This document shows, piece by piece, positions 15,395 through 24,886 of a stretch of 64,000 nt of DNA. The translations under genes were made by a program, and so were the position numbers. Origin of the DNA: Crocinitomicaceae bacterium (GTDB lineage: Bacteria > Bacteroidota > Bacteroidia > Flavobacteriales_D > Crocinitomicaceae); NCBI GenBank assembly GCA_018402525.1, contig JAGYIR010000007.1:62001-126000 (forward strand), in the 5' to 3' direction. The notes beneath the pieces were generated by a model that ran no database searches, was not told the DNA's origin, and saw nothing but the letters and a program-made list of their open reading frames with translations. Every line of letters begins with the position of its first letter. The stretch's first letter is position 1.

Positions 15395-16636
15395 ATGAGA
15401 AGAGTTGTTATCACAGGAATGGGAGCGTTGACTCCAATCGGAAATTCACTAGACGAATTTTGGACGAATATTAAGAATGGTGTTTCTGGCGCTGGTCCAA
15501 TTACTAAATTTGATACAGAAAAATTTAAAACACGTTTTGCGTGTGAGTTGAAAGGATTTAACCCTGCAGATCATTTCGATGTAAAGGAAATCCGCAAGTA
15601 CGATCCATTTTCGCAGTATGCACTTGTTGCGGTAGATGAAGCGTTGAAAAACGGGAATATCGACTTCGAGCAACTCGACAAAAACAGAATTGGTGTTATT
15701 TGGGGGTCTGGGAATGGTGGAATTCAAACCTTTCAAGATCAAATGACTGAATTTTGTGAGGGAGATGGAACACCACGCTTCACACCGTTTTTTATTCCTC
15801 GCATCCTGGTCGATATTGCTTCTGGAATTATTTCGATTAAATATGGCTTACGTGGCGTGAATTTTTGTCCTGTTTCTGCTTGTGCAACGTCCAATACGGC
15901 TATGATTGAGGCATTCAACCATATTAAATGGGACAAAGCTGATATGATCATCACCGGAGGTTCCGAAGCAGCGATTAACGAATCAGCCATCGGAGGGTTT
16001 TCTTCAGCTAAAGCGCTTTCTACGCGCAATGATTCACCTGAAACAGCGTCTCGACCGTTCGATTTGAACAGAGATGGTTTTGTCATGGGAGAAGGAGCTG
16101 GTGCTTTGATTCTTGAAGAATACGAGCATGCTAAAAAACGTGGCGCAACAATTTATGGAGAAGTTGTGGGCGGTGGACAAGCGGCGGATGCCTATCACTT
16201 GACAGGAACCCATCCAGAAGGAGAAGGCGCTGTTTTAGGCATGAGAGAAGCGATGAGAGAAGCAGGTATTGAACCAAAAGAAATAGATTACATCAATATG
16301 CACGCTACTTCTACTGCGCAAGGTGATACGAGTGAGATGATTGCCGTGCAACGAGTATTTGGAGATCAAAAAGAACTTTCAATTTCCGCAACAAAATCAA
16401 TGACAGGTCATTTGCTCGGTGCTGCTGGAGCCATCGAGGGCATCGCAAGTGTGATGGCTTTGAAGGATGGAATATTACCTCCAACGATTAACACTGTGGA
16501 TATTGAACCAGATTTCAGAGACAGCTATCATTTTCCATTAAACAAGGGAGAAGCAAAGAAAATGACTTATGCCATGAGTAATACCTTTGGTTTTGGCGGT
16601 CATATTGCTTCCATTATCTTCAAAAAGTACGAATAA
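15395..16636 (+). CDS. fabF: Beta-ketoacyl-ACP synthase II
   Basis: Elongating condensing enzyme of type II fatty acid synthesis, joining malonyl-ACP to acyl-ACP. The active-site cysteine is C163 in SACATSNT, and the two catalytic histidines are in HATSTAQGD (near 303) and KSMTGHLLGAAG (near 340). NTFGFGGHIAS near the C-terminus is typical. Full length at 413 residues. No acpP precedes it, unlike the usual acpP-fabF-rnc arrangement, so this may be a second fabF copy. Confidence 0.93.
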   Translation: MRRVVITGMGALTPIGNSLDEFWTNIKNGVSGAGPITKFDTEKFKTRFACELKGFNPADHFDVKEIRKYDPFSQYALVAVDEALKNGNIDFEQLDKNRIGVIWGSGNGGIQTFQDQMTEFCEGDGTPRFTPFFIPRILVDIASGIISIKYGLRGVNFCPVSACATSNTAMIEAFNHIKWDKADMIITGGSEAAINESAIGGFSSAKALSTRNDSPETASRPFDLNRDGFVMGEGAGALILEEYEHAKKRGATIYGEVVGGGQAADAYHLTGTHPEGEGAVLGMREAMREAGIEPKEIDYINMHATSTAQGDTSEMIAVQRVFGDQKELSISATKSMTGHLLGAAGAIEGIASVMALKDGILPPTINTVDIEPDFRDSYHFPLNKGEAKKMTYAMSNTFGFGGHIASIIFKKYE

Positions 16637-16769
16637 TAACAGCTTTTCTGTTGTGAATGTAGTTTTTTTCTACCTTTTTGAAAATCATACATTTTCTAGT
16701 CGCACAAAGCGATTCAAGGGATAATTATAGTCCGGAAACTAGCCGTTTTCAAAGAATCTATGTTCTTTT

Positions 16770-16801
16770 TTGAGAATTCAAGTAAAATTAGAGTAACTTT
16801 G
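16770..16801 (+). promoter_or_regulatory. Promoter of the cold-shock gene
   Basis: TTG (16770-16772), a 21-base spacer and TAACTTTG (16794-16801), an exact TAnnTTTG. A leader of roughly 15-22 bases precedes the ATG at 16823, short for a cold-shock mRNA. Confidence 0.55.
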
Positions 16802-16822
16802 ATGCAATTAATAATATTTATA

Positions 16823-17014
16823 ATGAAACAAGGAACAGTAAAATTTTTCAACGAATCTAAAGGATTTGGATTTATCGTTGAAGACGATTCAAACAGTGAG
16901 CACTTCGTTCACATCTCTGGATTAATCGATGAAGTTAAAGAAGGAGATTCAGTAGAATTCGAATTGAAAGAAGGAAAAAAAGGAATGAACGCAGTAAACG
17001 TTAAGACGTTATAA
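16823..17014 (+). CDS. Cold-shock domain protein
   Basis: A 63-residue single cold-shock domain protein that binds single-stranded nucleic acids and melts mRNA structure. RNP1 is KGFGFIVED (residues 13-21) and RNP2 EHFVHIS (about 27-33). The frame extends upstream to 16760, but the ATG at 16823 (MKQGTVKFFNES) is the standard family start and lies just after the promoter. A strong symmetrical hairpin terminator follows. Confidence 0.9.
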   Translation: MKQGTVKFFNESKGFGFIVEDDSNSEHFVHISGLIDEVKEGDSVEFELKEGKKGMNAVNVKTL

Positions 17015-17031
17015 TATTTATTCAATAACTT

Positions 17032-17071
17032 TTTGAAAATAGCCTGTCACATGTGACAGGCTATTTTTTTT
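17032..17071. terminator. Bidirectional hairpin terminator
   Basis: A perfect 28-base palindrome (17038-17065, core AGCCTGTCACATGTGACAGG) followed by a run of eight T ends the cold-shock transcript. A short A-run on the left means it could also stop the converging beta-barrel gene, whose stop codon lies at its edge. Confidence 0.85.
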
Positions 17072-17570
17072 ACCATTTCTTTTTCTTGTTTCTGAATGCA
17101 TAGCGCATTGCAAAGCCAACCGTCCATCCAAATTTTGCTTCAGGGATAATACGAAACGTTGGACCAGTATCCAAAGCCAGATTTATTGGAATATACTCGA
17201 ATGTGTATTCGATACCTGCCACGCCGTTAAGTCCTGTCCAATAACCTTGTTCTCCTGGAACCTCTGCTCGCCCACCAGTGCCTCTCGCCCAGCGACCAAA
17301 ATCGACTCCTGTTCCCCAGTACCATTCCACACCAGACTTAATCGCTTGACTTCTTTCGTACATGCCTTGAATCCAAAAGAAACGCTGACCTGCTCCGAAA
17401 TTAATTTCAAAGGCATCGTGCTTTGTAAAAAAATGTTTGACACTTAATTCGCCAAGGGCATTGTCTACCGTTGACCAATCGGCTTTAAGACCTAGCGCAG
17501 TATTGTACTGCTGAGCATGTACCATTTGCATACAGCAAAAGAGGCTCAAAATGAGGGATAGTTTTTTCAT
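17070..17570 (-). CDS. Outer-membrane beta-barrel-like protein
   Basis: Exported protein (signal MKKLSLILSLFCCMQMVHAQ), 166 residues, with alternating amphipathic strands and aromatic-rich ends such as FEINFGAGQRFFWIQG and KFGWTVGFAMRYAF, consistent with a small outer-membrane barrel. I do not recognise a named family. The C-terminus ends in a basic run KKKKW rather than the usual aromatic residue. Transcribed alone, towards the shared terminator with the cold-shock gene. Confidence 0.6.
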   Translation of the reverse strand: MKKLSLILSLFCCMQMVHAQQYNTALGLKADWSTVDNALGELSVKHFFTKHDAFEINFGAGQRFFWIQGMYERSQAIKSGVEWYWGTGVDFGRWARGTGGRAEVPGEQGYWTGLNGVAGIEYTFEYIPINLALDTGPTFRIIPEAKFGWTVGFAMRYAFRNKKKKW

Positions 17571-17931
17571 GATTTCTAGTTTAGTTTGTTGTTTGAGTAT
17601 CCAAAAGATAGAAATTAATTTTATATGTACGCATAATTTTTTTATTATTTTCTTAAAACATTAGATTGCCTTTGCAGAAATGCGCATCCAACCAATTGAA
17701 AAGTTTTCTAATAATTTCATTTAATCGGTTTTAGCTTTATCTTAGCATAGCTTTTAATTAACATAAATTGAAACATACTACTGCAACTATTTCTTACTCT
17801 AGAAACCACTGTTTATTGGATTCAAACATTTTTCTGTGCAACTGGTCTCGGCGTTCATGTGCGCTTGAATTCCTGTTAAGGAATTTATTTTTTGACAAGA
17901 AAAAACGTTGTCAGTTTAAATTATTACACAT
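17571..17931. other. Divergent intergenic region
   Basis: A 361-base gap between a beta-barrel gene and the T9SS adhesin, both pointing outward. No ORF is convincing. The only structure I see is TTGACA (17892-17897) with TTTAAAT 17 bases later, resembling a generic sigma-70 promoter, and a 6-bp inverted repeat TGACAA/TTGTCA (17893-17898, 17908-17913) near the adhesin start. No exact TAnnTTTG was found. Confidence 0.4.
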
Positions 17932-20691
17932 ATGAAAAAAATACTGTTTTTTATAACACTGTCCACATTTGGTGTGTCAGCCCAGAACTTAGTTGTCAAT
18001 CCGAGTTTTGAAATTACCAATACGAATTGTGCAAATTTTGGAGGAGAAGGATTTAGGACAGACCTGGATCCATCTTGGGACAACGCGAACTCAAACATAC
18101 CCGGAGATAGTTGTTCTTCTCCTGATTTATTCTCAGCATGTAATACTATCTTTGGTGGGGCTCCTGGTCCCACCAATATGCCAGATGCGACTTCTTTTGG
18201 AATCGGTTGGCAATACTCTAGAACAGGCACCAGACATGCTGGTATAATTGCTTATTCAGCGCCTTTTGGTTTTGAAGACAACTACCGTGAGTACATTCAA
18301 GGTCATACTACTGCCCCCTTGGTAGCTGGACAAACCTATTGCGTTTCGTTCTATGTCAGTCTAGCCGATGGTTGTCCTTTTGCTGCACAAGACTTAGGCG
18401 TCTATTTTTCAAATACCCACTATTTAAGAGATGCTTGCACACAAGGATCGCATATTAACGAGACGCCTGATTTAGTCAATACATGCGGTATAATTTCTGA
18501 CACGAGCAATTGGGTGCGCCTACAATGGGATTATGTCGCTACGGGTGGTGAAGAGTACTTCCTCATCGGAAATTTTTACAACGATGCAAATACGACTACA
18601 TCAGCAGCGGGCGGTTCAGGATTTGGAAACTATTTTGCATACTACTTTATTGACGACGTGAGTATTGAATTAGCGTCATGCTGTTATGCAGATATAACTC
18701 CAGAAAATCCACTATGTATTACCGATGCACCATTCGATCTATCGGCAACTAGCGGGATTGGCTCTTTTTGTTCGGCAAGCATCACTGGTACGTGGTCTGG
18801 CTCTGGAATCACCAACGCATCACAAGGAACTTTTGACCCATCCGTTGCAGGTGCTGGAAATCATGATATTACGTTAACCTTACCCTGTGGTTATATTGCT
18901 TCAACAACTATTATTGTCAGTCCTTGTGTAGGGTTAGATGTTTGTATTGAAACGAATGGTGATTTTACTGTTAGTAATGGGGTTGGACCCTACACTTGGC
19001 AGGAATATGAAGCCCCGGGTTCAACACCAATAACAAACCAAACTGAATGCGAGGCATGTGGTTACACCTGGTTTTTCGGAAATTGTGTTAATGGAATTAT
19101 GCCTGTATCAGATTGCAATACACCAGGCGGTTATACCACATTTGCCACTGGCACTACTGTTACACCAACTGGCAATTATCCAATTCAGGTCACCGATAAC
19201 TCAGGTAATACGTTTATTATCAATGCACCAGGTGATTTACTCCCATGTTCAGCAGCACCTTGTCCAACATTGACAACCAACGTAACAGCTCAAACAAACG
19301 TAAATTGCTTCGGTGAAAGCACTGGGTCAGCAACCGTTTCTGCTGGAAATGGAACAGCACCTTATACTTATACATGGATACCCGGAAGTTTGAACGGAGC
19401 AGCACAATCAGGACTGGCAGCAGGGATCTACACAGTCAACATTGTAGATGATGAAGGATGTCCTGGAACCATGAATGTCACAATTACACAACCGGCTTCA
19501 GCACTTACTGGATCTGTAAATACGGTGGATGCTTCTTGTGGCGCTAACGATGGAGAAGCAACTGCAGTGCCAGTAGGAGGAACAGCTGGATACACCTACG
19601 TTTGGTCAAATACAGCAGCAACAACAAATACAGTGACTGGCTTACCTGCTGGAAACGCTTCCGTGACAATTACCGACGCCAACGGGTGTCAAATTATCGA
19701 AAACTTCACAATCAACTCTGCTGGAGCGGCTACACTAGTAGTTAGTAGTATTACAGGTGTAGTTTGTGCCGATGCAACCAACGGAAGTGCTACAGTTTCA
19801 ACTTCTGGTGGAACAGCACCATTCGATTATTTATGGACACCATCAGGAGAAACTACAGCCACGGCAACTGGATTGTCTGGCGGTAACAATACAATAACGG
19901 TAACCGATGCCGATGGATGTGTATCGACTGAAGTCGTAACTATTCCAGCACCTGCACCAATTGTCCTAGACGAAACGATTACAAGTACCGTTTGCGGCTC
20001 GGCAGTAGGTGAAATAAGCGTCAATGCATCAGGAGGTACGGGAACATTAACCTATACATGGGTACCTAATCTTGGAACGACAGGAACGATTACTAACCTT
20101 ATCGGTGGAACATACGACTTAACCGTCGAAGATGATAATGGTTGCACTGTTAGTCAGAGTTATAGTGTAGATGTCCTCGGTAATTTAGATGTCGAAGCTT
20201 CACCAAGTTCTGTTCAAATTGAAGCGGGAGACACCGTTCAACTTTTTGCAACGGGTGCAACAAACTATACATGGACTCCCGCCACAGGCTTGAGTTGTAA
20301 CAACTGTGCCAATCCAGTCGCATCACCGACAACAACTACAACGTATACCGTTGTAGGTTCAGATAATTTTGGTTGTACAGGACAAGCAACGGTAATGATA
20401 ATCATTCAAACGGTTTGTGGGGACATTTACATTCCATCCATCTTCTCGCCGAATGGAGATGGGAACAACGATAAGCAATGTGTTTACGGTGGTTGTATCG
20501 CGACAATGAACTATGCTATCTACAACCGTTGGGGAGAGAAAATGTTTGAAACTGATCTACAGAGTGATTGTTGGGATGGAACGCATCGCGGGAAACCTGT
20601 GAACACTGGTACTTATTTTTATAAATTCTACGCCATGCTTACGGATGGAACCGTGGTTGAGAATTCTGGAAATGTCACGTTAGTAAGATAA
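17932..20691 (+). CDS. T9SS-exported SprB-repeat surface protein
   Basis: A 919-residue cell-surface or secreted protein. Signal peptide (residues 1-18), an N-terminal beta-rich domain starting LVVNPSFEIT (about 20-255, cysteine-containing, galactose-binding-like), a middle region, then four SprB repeats of about 75 residues starting near 445, 523, 601 and 676. An Ig/PKD-like domain (752-827) and a gliding-motility C-terminal domain of type B (828-919, IFSPNGDGNNDK ... YNRWGEKMFE) follow. The C-terminal domain targets it to the type IX secretion system. SprB itself is a gliding adhesin; this short relative may bind surfaces or polysaccharide. A terminator follows. Confidence 0.88.
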   Translation: MKKILFFITLSTFGVSAQNLVVNPSFEITNTNCANFGGEGFRTDLDPSWDNANSNIPGDSCSSPDLFSACNTIFGGAPGPTNMPDATSFGIGWQYSRTGTRHAGIIAYSAPFGFEDNYREYIQGHTTAPLVAGQTYCVSFYVSLADGCPFAAQDLGVYFSNTHYLRDACTQGSHINETPDLVNTCGIISDTSNWVRLQWDYVATGGEEYFLIGNFYNDANTTTSAAGGSGFGNYFAYYFIDDVSIELASCCYADITPENPLCITDAPFDLSATSGIGSFCSASITGTWSGSGITNASQGTFDPSVAGAGNHDITLTLPCGYIASTTIIVSPCVGLDVCIETNGDFTVSNGVGPYTWQEYEAPGSTPITNQTECEACGYTWFFGNCVNGIMPVSDCNTPGGYTTFATGTTVTPTGNYPIQVTDNSGNTFIINAPGDLLPCSAAPCPTLTTNVTAQTNVNCFGESTGSATVSAGNGTAPYTYTWIPGSLNGAAQSGLAAGIYTVNIVDDEGCPGTMNVTITQPASALTGSVNTVDASCGANDGEATAVPVGGTAGYTYVWSNTAATTNTVTGLPAGNASVTITDANGCQIIENFTINSAGAATLVVSSITGVVCADATNGSATVSTSGGTAPFDYLWTPSGETTATATGLSGGNNTITVTDADGCVSTEVVTIPAPAPIVLDETITSTVCGSAVGEISVNASGGTGTLTYTWVPNLGTTGTITNLIGGTYDLTVEDDNGCTVSQSYSVDVLGNLDVEASPSSVQIEAGDTVQLFATGATNYTWTPATGLSCNNCANPVASPTTTTTYTVVGSDNFGCTGQATVMIIIQTVCGDIYIPSIFSPNGDGNNDKQCVYGGCIATMNYAIYNRWGEKMFETDLQSDCWDGTHRGKPVNTGTYFYKFYAMLTDGTVVENSGNVTLVR

Positions 20692-20716
20692 GTTACCTTA
20701 CAAATCAAAAAGAAGT

Positions 20717-20751
20717 AAGTGAGAAGGTTCTTCGGTCTTTCTCACTTTTTT
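20717..20751 (+). terminator. Rho-independent terminator of the T9SS protein gene
   Basis: Stem AAGTGAGAA (20717-20725) pairs with TTCTCACTT (20739-20747), 13-base loop with TTCGG, followed by a T-run. The last codons of the converging ABM gene overlap it. Confidence 0.8.
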
Positions 20752-21077
20752 GTTGTGGGCGACAGTAAATCGTTTATCACGTCCAACTCATACAGGGTTT
20801 CGATATGCAAACAGGCACTTTTCATCGTATCGCGAATAGCTTCAGCTTCTTTAGGTAATTTGTTTCCGGAGTTTTCCCACAATTCTTTGCTTGGCCATTG
20901 CGCATATGCGATGTAGTATATAGAATCACTATTGATCTGATGAGCAATTCTGTGCAAGCGAGAGCCCAAACTTCCTTCGTACTCATAAATCAACTTTGTA
21001 AATTGACTCCATGATTCTTCAAAGATGTCACACTTTTCAGGCAGCACATTAAACGAATAAATTACTGTAAATATCAT
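20742..21077 (-). CDS. Antibiotic biosynthesis monooxygenase (ABM)-like protein
   Basis: A 111-residue ferredoxin-like protein with the ABM fold: MIFTVIYSFNVLPEKCDIFE at the start, GSLGSRLHRIA in the middle and YYIAYAQWPSKELWENS near residue 70, the usual tryptophan-containing segment. Such proteins are small oxygenases or quinol-binding proteins, and the substrate is unknown. The frame starts at 21098, which gives a 4-base overlap with the S9 peptidase stop; the ATG at 21077 better matches the family. Co-transcribed with the peptidase upstream. Confidence 0.7.
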   Translation of the reverse strand: MIFTVIYSFNVLPEKCDIFEESWSQFTKLIYEYEGSLGSRLHRIAHQINSDSIYYIAYAQWPSKELWENSGNKLPKEAEAIRDTMKSACLHIETLYELDVINDLLSPTTKK

Positions 21078-21094
21078 CGTTGCTGGACCTGTTA

Positions 21095-23173
21095 TCAATG
21101 CATTAATTTCATTTTCAGGTAAGAAAACATCAATGCTTGATTGAACGCACTTTGATCGTTGGTAGATGCAGCACCATGTCCCCCTTCGATGGTTTCGTAA
21201 TAATAGATTGGGTGACCTTGCTCCATCATTCGAGCTGCCATTTTTCGTGCATGTGCAGGGTGAACGCGATCGTCTTTTGTCGATGTAACGAACAACACTT
21301 CAGGATATTTTTTGTCGGCATGCACATTATGATACGGCGAATATTTCTGGATAAACTCCCATTCCTCTGGAATGTCAGGATTTCCGTACTCCCCCATCCA
21401 GCTCGCTCCAGCCAACATCTTATTGAAACGTTTCATGTCCAAAAGTGGTGCTCCAATTATAACTGCATTGAATAAATCCGGTCGCTGGGTTGCTACTACA
21501 CCTGCCATCAATCCCCCATTGCTCCAACCAAATGCACCCATGTGTTTTGGAGAAGAAATTTTCTTTTCAATCAACTGTTCACAAACAGCATAAAAATCAT
21601 CGTAGGCGTTTTGGCGGTTTTCTTTCATTGCGGCTTGGTGCCATTTCGGACCAAATTCACCTCCACCGCGAATATTTGCTAAAACGTATACGCCTCCCCC
21701 TTCAAGCCAACCGATGCCAATTCGGGTATTATAACTTGGTTTGTTCGATATATTGAATCCACCATAAGCATATACCAATGCAGGATTAGAGCCATCGTAC
21801 TTCATGTTTTTGTCATGCACGACAAAATAAGGAATCATTGTGCCATCTTTTGATTTTGCCTCGTATTGATGAACCTCCAGATTGTCAGCATTGAATTGGG
21901 CGTTCAACTGGCGAATAATTGTTGCCTCACCATTGTCAACATAATACAATGTCGATGGCGTGATGAAATTACTGTACTGATAAAAATATCCCGCGTAATC
22001 CTCATCAGTCCCCATTACAGAAATTTGACCAAATGCCGGTGTATCGATCTCCTCAAATGACCACGCATTATCATTCAATTCAAAAGCAACGAGTACATTT
22101 TGAACGTTCATAAGTAAGTTAACAATCAACTTGTCTTTGGTAATATTGACGTCATCGATACTTGTTCGTTCATCAGGCTTATACACCAATGTAACATTTG
22201 TTTTTCCTTCAATCAGCTTTTTGAAATCAATTGCGACTAGAGATCCAGTGTCAAAGTTTTTACCATCTACTTTCCAATCAGAATTGAGTCGGAGTAGCAT
22301 TTGACCTTTGAAAATACCTTGTTGATTTGCGTCCACTGGGAAGTTCAATCGCACCAGTTCGTCGTTTATCAATAAGTACGATTCATGTTCGTAAAACGAA
22401 GTAGATTTACTGATAAACACGAAGTTTTCATCCTCAATCATGGAAGATCCTGCCCAGACTCCCATAATCGTTTCGTGTTCTGTCATTATGGTTGTTGCTT
22501 CCTCCAGCGATGTTCCTCGTTTCCATCGTTTGACAATACGTGGATATCCCGAAGTTGTCATCGTACCAGGACCAAAATTACGACTGATGATCAACTCGTT
22601 TTTGCTTATCCAAGCAGCACTTCCTTTACTCGATGGAAGCGAAAATCCGCCCTCTACAAATTTCTTCTGTTCAACGTTGAACTCTCGGGCTATACTTTCA
22701 TCCGTTCCGCCATCCGAAAGGTTCAACAAACACACCTCATACTTCGGAGAAAGCCAAGTTGCTCCATGGAACACCCAATTCTTCTTATCTTCAGCTGATA
22801 AGGCATCTAAATCCAACAAAACCTCCCAATTTTCTGAATTGTTCAAATAATCGGCTCGATTCATACGTCTCCAAATCCCTCTGATATGGGTTTCGTCCTG
22901 CCAAAAATTATACATATAATCTCCTACCACCGAAGGGTAAACAATTTTATCCTTGTCGTTGAGTGATTCCAAAAAATGGTCTTTCATTTCTTGAAACCCT
23001 TCTACCTGACTAATTTTGTCCGCCGTCGTTTTATTCTGGGCATTGACCCAGTTCATAGAGCGTTCACTTTCTACCTCTTCGAGCCAGATATATGGATCTT
23101 CTGTTTGAGCGTGAATACTTACATTCAGTGCTAAAAAGGTCATAAGAGGAATTGCGGGAAAAAGAGTTTTCAT
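21095..23173 (-). CDS. S9 family prolyl oligopeptidase
   Basis: A 692-residue exported serine peptidase of the prolyl oligopeptidase family (signal MKTLFPAIPLMTFLALNVSI, then the TEDPYIWLEEVE start of the mature enzyme). The N-terminal beta-propeller covers about residues 70-410 and the alpha/beta-hydrolase domain the rest. The catalytic serine is near 547 in FGWSNGGLMAG, the Asp near 636 in TSTKDDRVHP and the His near 665 in EGGHGA. Likely periplasmic, cutting proline-containing or other short peptides. Followed by the ABM gene. Confidence 0.9.
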   Translation of the reverse strand: MKTLFPAIPLMTFLALNVSIHAQTEDPYIWLEEVESERSMNWVNAQNKTTADKISQVEGFQEMKDHFLESLNDKDKIVYPSVVGDYMYNFWQDETHIRGIWRRMNRADYLNNSENWEVLLDLDALSAEDKKNWVFHGATWLSPKYEVCLLNLSDGGTDESIAREFNVEQKKFVEGGFSLPSSKGSAAWISKNELIISRNFGPGTMTTSGYPRIVKRWKRGTSLEEATTIMTEHETIMGVWAGSSMIEDENFVFISKSTSFYEHESYLLINDELVRLNFPVDANQQGIFKGQMLLRLNSDWKVDGKNFDTGSLVAIDFKKLIEGKTNVTLVYKPDERTSIDDVNITKDKLIVNLLMNVQNVLVAFELNDNAWSFEEIDTPAFGQISVMGTDEDYAGYFYQYSNFITPSTLYYVDNGEATIIRQLNAQFNADNLEVHQYEAKSKDGTMIPYFVVHDKNMKYDGSNPALVYAYGGFNISNKPSYNTRIGIGWLEGGGVYVLANIRGGGEFGPKWHQAAMKENRQNAYDDFYAVCEQLIEKKISSPKHMGAFGWSNGGLMAGVVATQRPDLFNAVIIGAPLLDMKRFNKMLAGASWMGEYGNPDIPEEWEFIQKYSPYHNVHADKKYPEVLFVTSTKDDRVHPAHARKMAARMMEQGHPIYYYETIEGGHGAASTNDQSAFNQALMFSYLKMKLMH

Positions 23174-23229
23174 ATTCTAGTTTTAGTTTAACGATTGGAA
23201 AGATAGGGAATTAGAATCATAAATTAATT

Positions 23230-23712
23230 TTAAACCTTGACAATATCATTCACGATGTTTAAATGATGATTGGTGTGAATTCCTAAAAATTTCACAGCGG
23301 CTTTTAATTTCATATCGCCAAAAAGCGGATGCGGAAAAAATTGATCTTTTCCGAACGTGTTTAGTTTTTGAATGGATGCTCTAGTTCGCACAAGATGTTC
23401 ATGCAACGAAGCCTCATTGAACTCAACAGTCGGTTGGACGCCACTTGGTGCCTTGGCTTTTCCTCGTGGAATATTCCTAAACGTCATTATCACACAACGA
23501 ATAGGCTTCCATTGAAACTTATACGCTTCGGGATTCGATGCCTCGATTGTTCGAACTACACTATTTATTACAAGCATACAATGTTCCAAATGCCATCCCG
23601 CCGAAACGCTCGAGACTTGGTTATTTGTCGTTGCTTGAAATGGTATCTGTTGTTCGATTTGATTGAGTAATTTTTCTAATCGTTTCAATTTCCTACGTTT
23701 TTTTGTTGTCAA
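23230..23712 (-). CDS. DUF1569 (DinB-like) protein
   Basis: A 160-residue four-helix protein of the DUF1569/DinB superfamily, a fold that binds metal through histidines. The likely ligands are in SAGWHLEHC (near residue 40) and LGIHTNHHLNIV near the C-terminus. Role unknown; the fold includes metal-dependent thiol transferases. There is no in-frame ATG near the N-terminus; I use the TTG at 23712, which follows a near-consensus -7 element TATCTTCG (23727-23734, minus). Confidence 0.72.
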   Translation of the reverse strand: MTTKKRRKLKRLEKLLNQIEQQIPFQATTNNQVSSVSAGWHLEHCMLVINSVVRTIEASNPEAYKFQWKPIRCVIMTFRNIPRGKAKAPSGVQPTVEFNEASLHEHLVRTRASIQKLNTFGKDQFFPHPLFGDMKLKAAVKFLGIHTNHHLNIVNDIVKV

Positions 23713-23854
23713 AATTGTAATCCTTTCGAAGATAACTTGTTTTATTTACAACTGATCGATTTCAAATGCAATTTTTTCAGTGAACTATTTGCGAATTACA
23801 CAACTCACTTACCAGAGGTTGGTGCATTCGATTATGCTTCGGGGCACAGCGGGG

Positions 23855-23877
23855 GTATGTTTACCAAAAAAACATAC
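23855..23877 (+). promoter_or_regulatory. Hairpin just before an SDR start
   Basis: GTATGTTT (23855-23862) pairs perfectly with AAACATAC (23870-23877), ending 4 bases before the ATG at 23882. It could hinder ribosome loading and so control translation, or bind a protein; no homology basis. Confidence 0.4.
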
Positions 23878-23881
23878 TACC

Positions 23882-24880
23882 ATGAAACAAAAGAAAGTAC
23901 TTATTACTGGAGCAGATGGCGTCCTAGGAAGCAACTTGGTTCGCGAATTTTTAAGTCGTGATTATGAAGTCAGCGTTTTATTATTACCTGAATCTGGGGA
24001 ACCACTGACTTTAAAGGGATTAGCGTTGAATTATTTCTATGGCAACATTTTAGAACCTGCTGATGTGTCGGCAGCTGTTGAGGGTCATGATTTCGTAGTG
24101 CATGGAGCCGCATCAACCATTGTTTACCCTGCGCGCTTGGAACTCATCAAAAAAGTAAATATTGACGGTACACAAAACATGATTGACGCAGTATTGAAAC
24201 ATAAAGTGACGAAACTAATTCACGTCGGAACAGCGAATTCATTTGGCTATGGTTGCAAGGAAAATCCTGGAGATGAAACCAATTCTTACAAGGCTCATAT
24301 TTACGGTCTTGATTACATGGATTCAAAAAAAAAGGCGCAAGACCTAGTGCTTGACGCGGTTGCCACGGATGGATTAAATGCAGTGATCGTCAATCCAACG
24401 TTTATGATAGGACCGTACGATTCGAAACCAAGTTCAGGCAGCATGATCATTGCTTTGAAAAATGGCAAAATTCCGGGATATACTCCTGGTGCTAAAAATT
24501 ATATTGCTGTGAAAGACGCAGCTGTGGCCATCGCCAATGCCATTGAATTAGGTAGACAGGGAGAATGTTATATTCTGGGCAATTATAACATGTCGTACAA
24601 AACAGCATTTCGCATTTTTGCGAATGTTATCGGAGCAAAACCACCGAAACGTAAATTTTCCTCAACGGCGGTTACCCTCTACGGTGCATTCAACTCAATA
24701 TTTGCCAAAGCATTCAACTATACTCCATCGGTGACTAAAGAATTGGCAAAAATCTCATGTGAGCATCACTACTACTCATCTGAAAAAGCAAAGAAGGAAC
24801 TTAAATTACCAGCGACTCCAATTGAGGTTGCTGTGAAAGAATGCTATGATTGGTTCAAACAAAATAATTATATCAACTAA
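23882..24880 (+). CDS. NAD-dependent epimerase/dehydratase (extended SDR)
   Basis: Extended SDR resembling dihydroflavonol-4-reductase and 3-beta-hydroxysteroid dehydrogenase proteins. Rossmann motif GADGVLGSNL (residues 9-18), HGAAST near 75, and a YxxxK-like catalytic pair YMDSKKK near 150, NPTFMIGP near 176. 332 residues from the ATG at 23882; the frame extends to 23780, but that extension is not a normal N-terminus. The next SDR gene starts 6 bases after its stop, and the two probably act in one redox pathway on an unknown alcohol or ketone. Confidence 0.82.
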   Translation: MKQKKVLITGADGVLGSNLVREFLSRDYEVSVLLLPESGEPLTLKGLALNYFYGNILEPADVSAAVEGHDFVVHGAASTIVYPARLELIKKVNIDGTQNMIDAVLKHKVTKLIHVGTANSFGYGCKENPGDETNSYKAHIYGLDYMDSKKKAQDLVLDAVATDGLNAVIVNPTFMIGPYDSKPSSGSMIIALKNGKIPGYTPGAKNYIAVKDAAVAIANAIELGRQGECYILGNYNMSYKTAFRIFANVIGAKPPKRKFSSTAVTLYGAFNSIFAKAFNYTPSVTKELAKISCEHHYYSSEKAKKELKLPATPIEVAVKECYDWFKQNNYIN

Positions 24881-24886
24881 GAAATT

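Noticed and set aside
16760-17014. A longer cold-shock protein starting at 16760
   Set aside because: The extension crosses the predicted promoter (16770-16801), and the conserved domain begins at the ATG at 16823.
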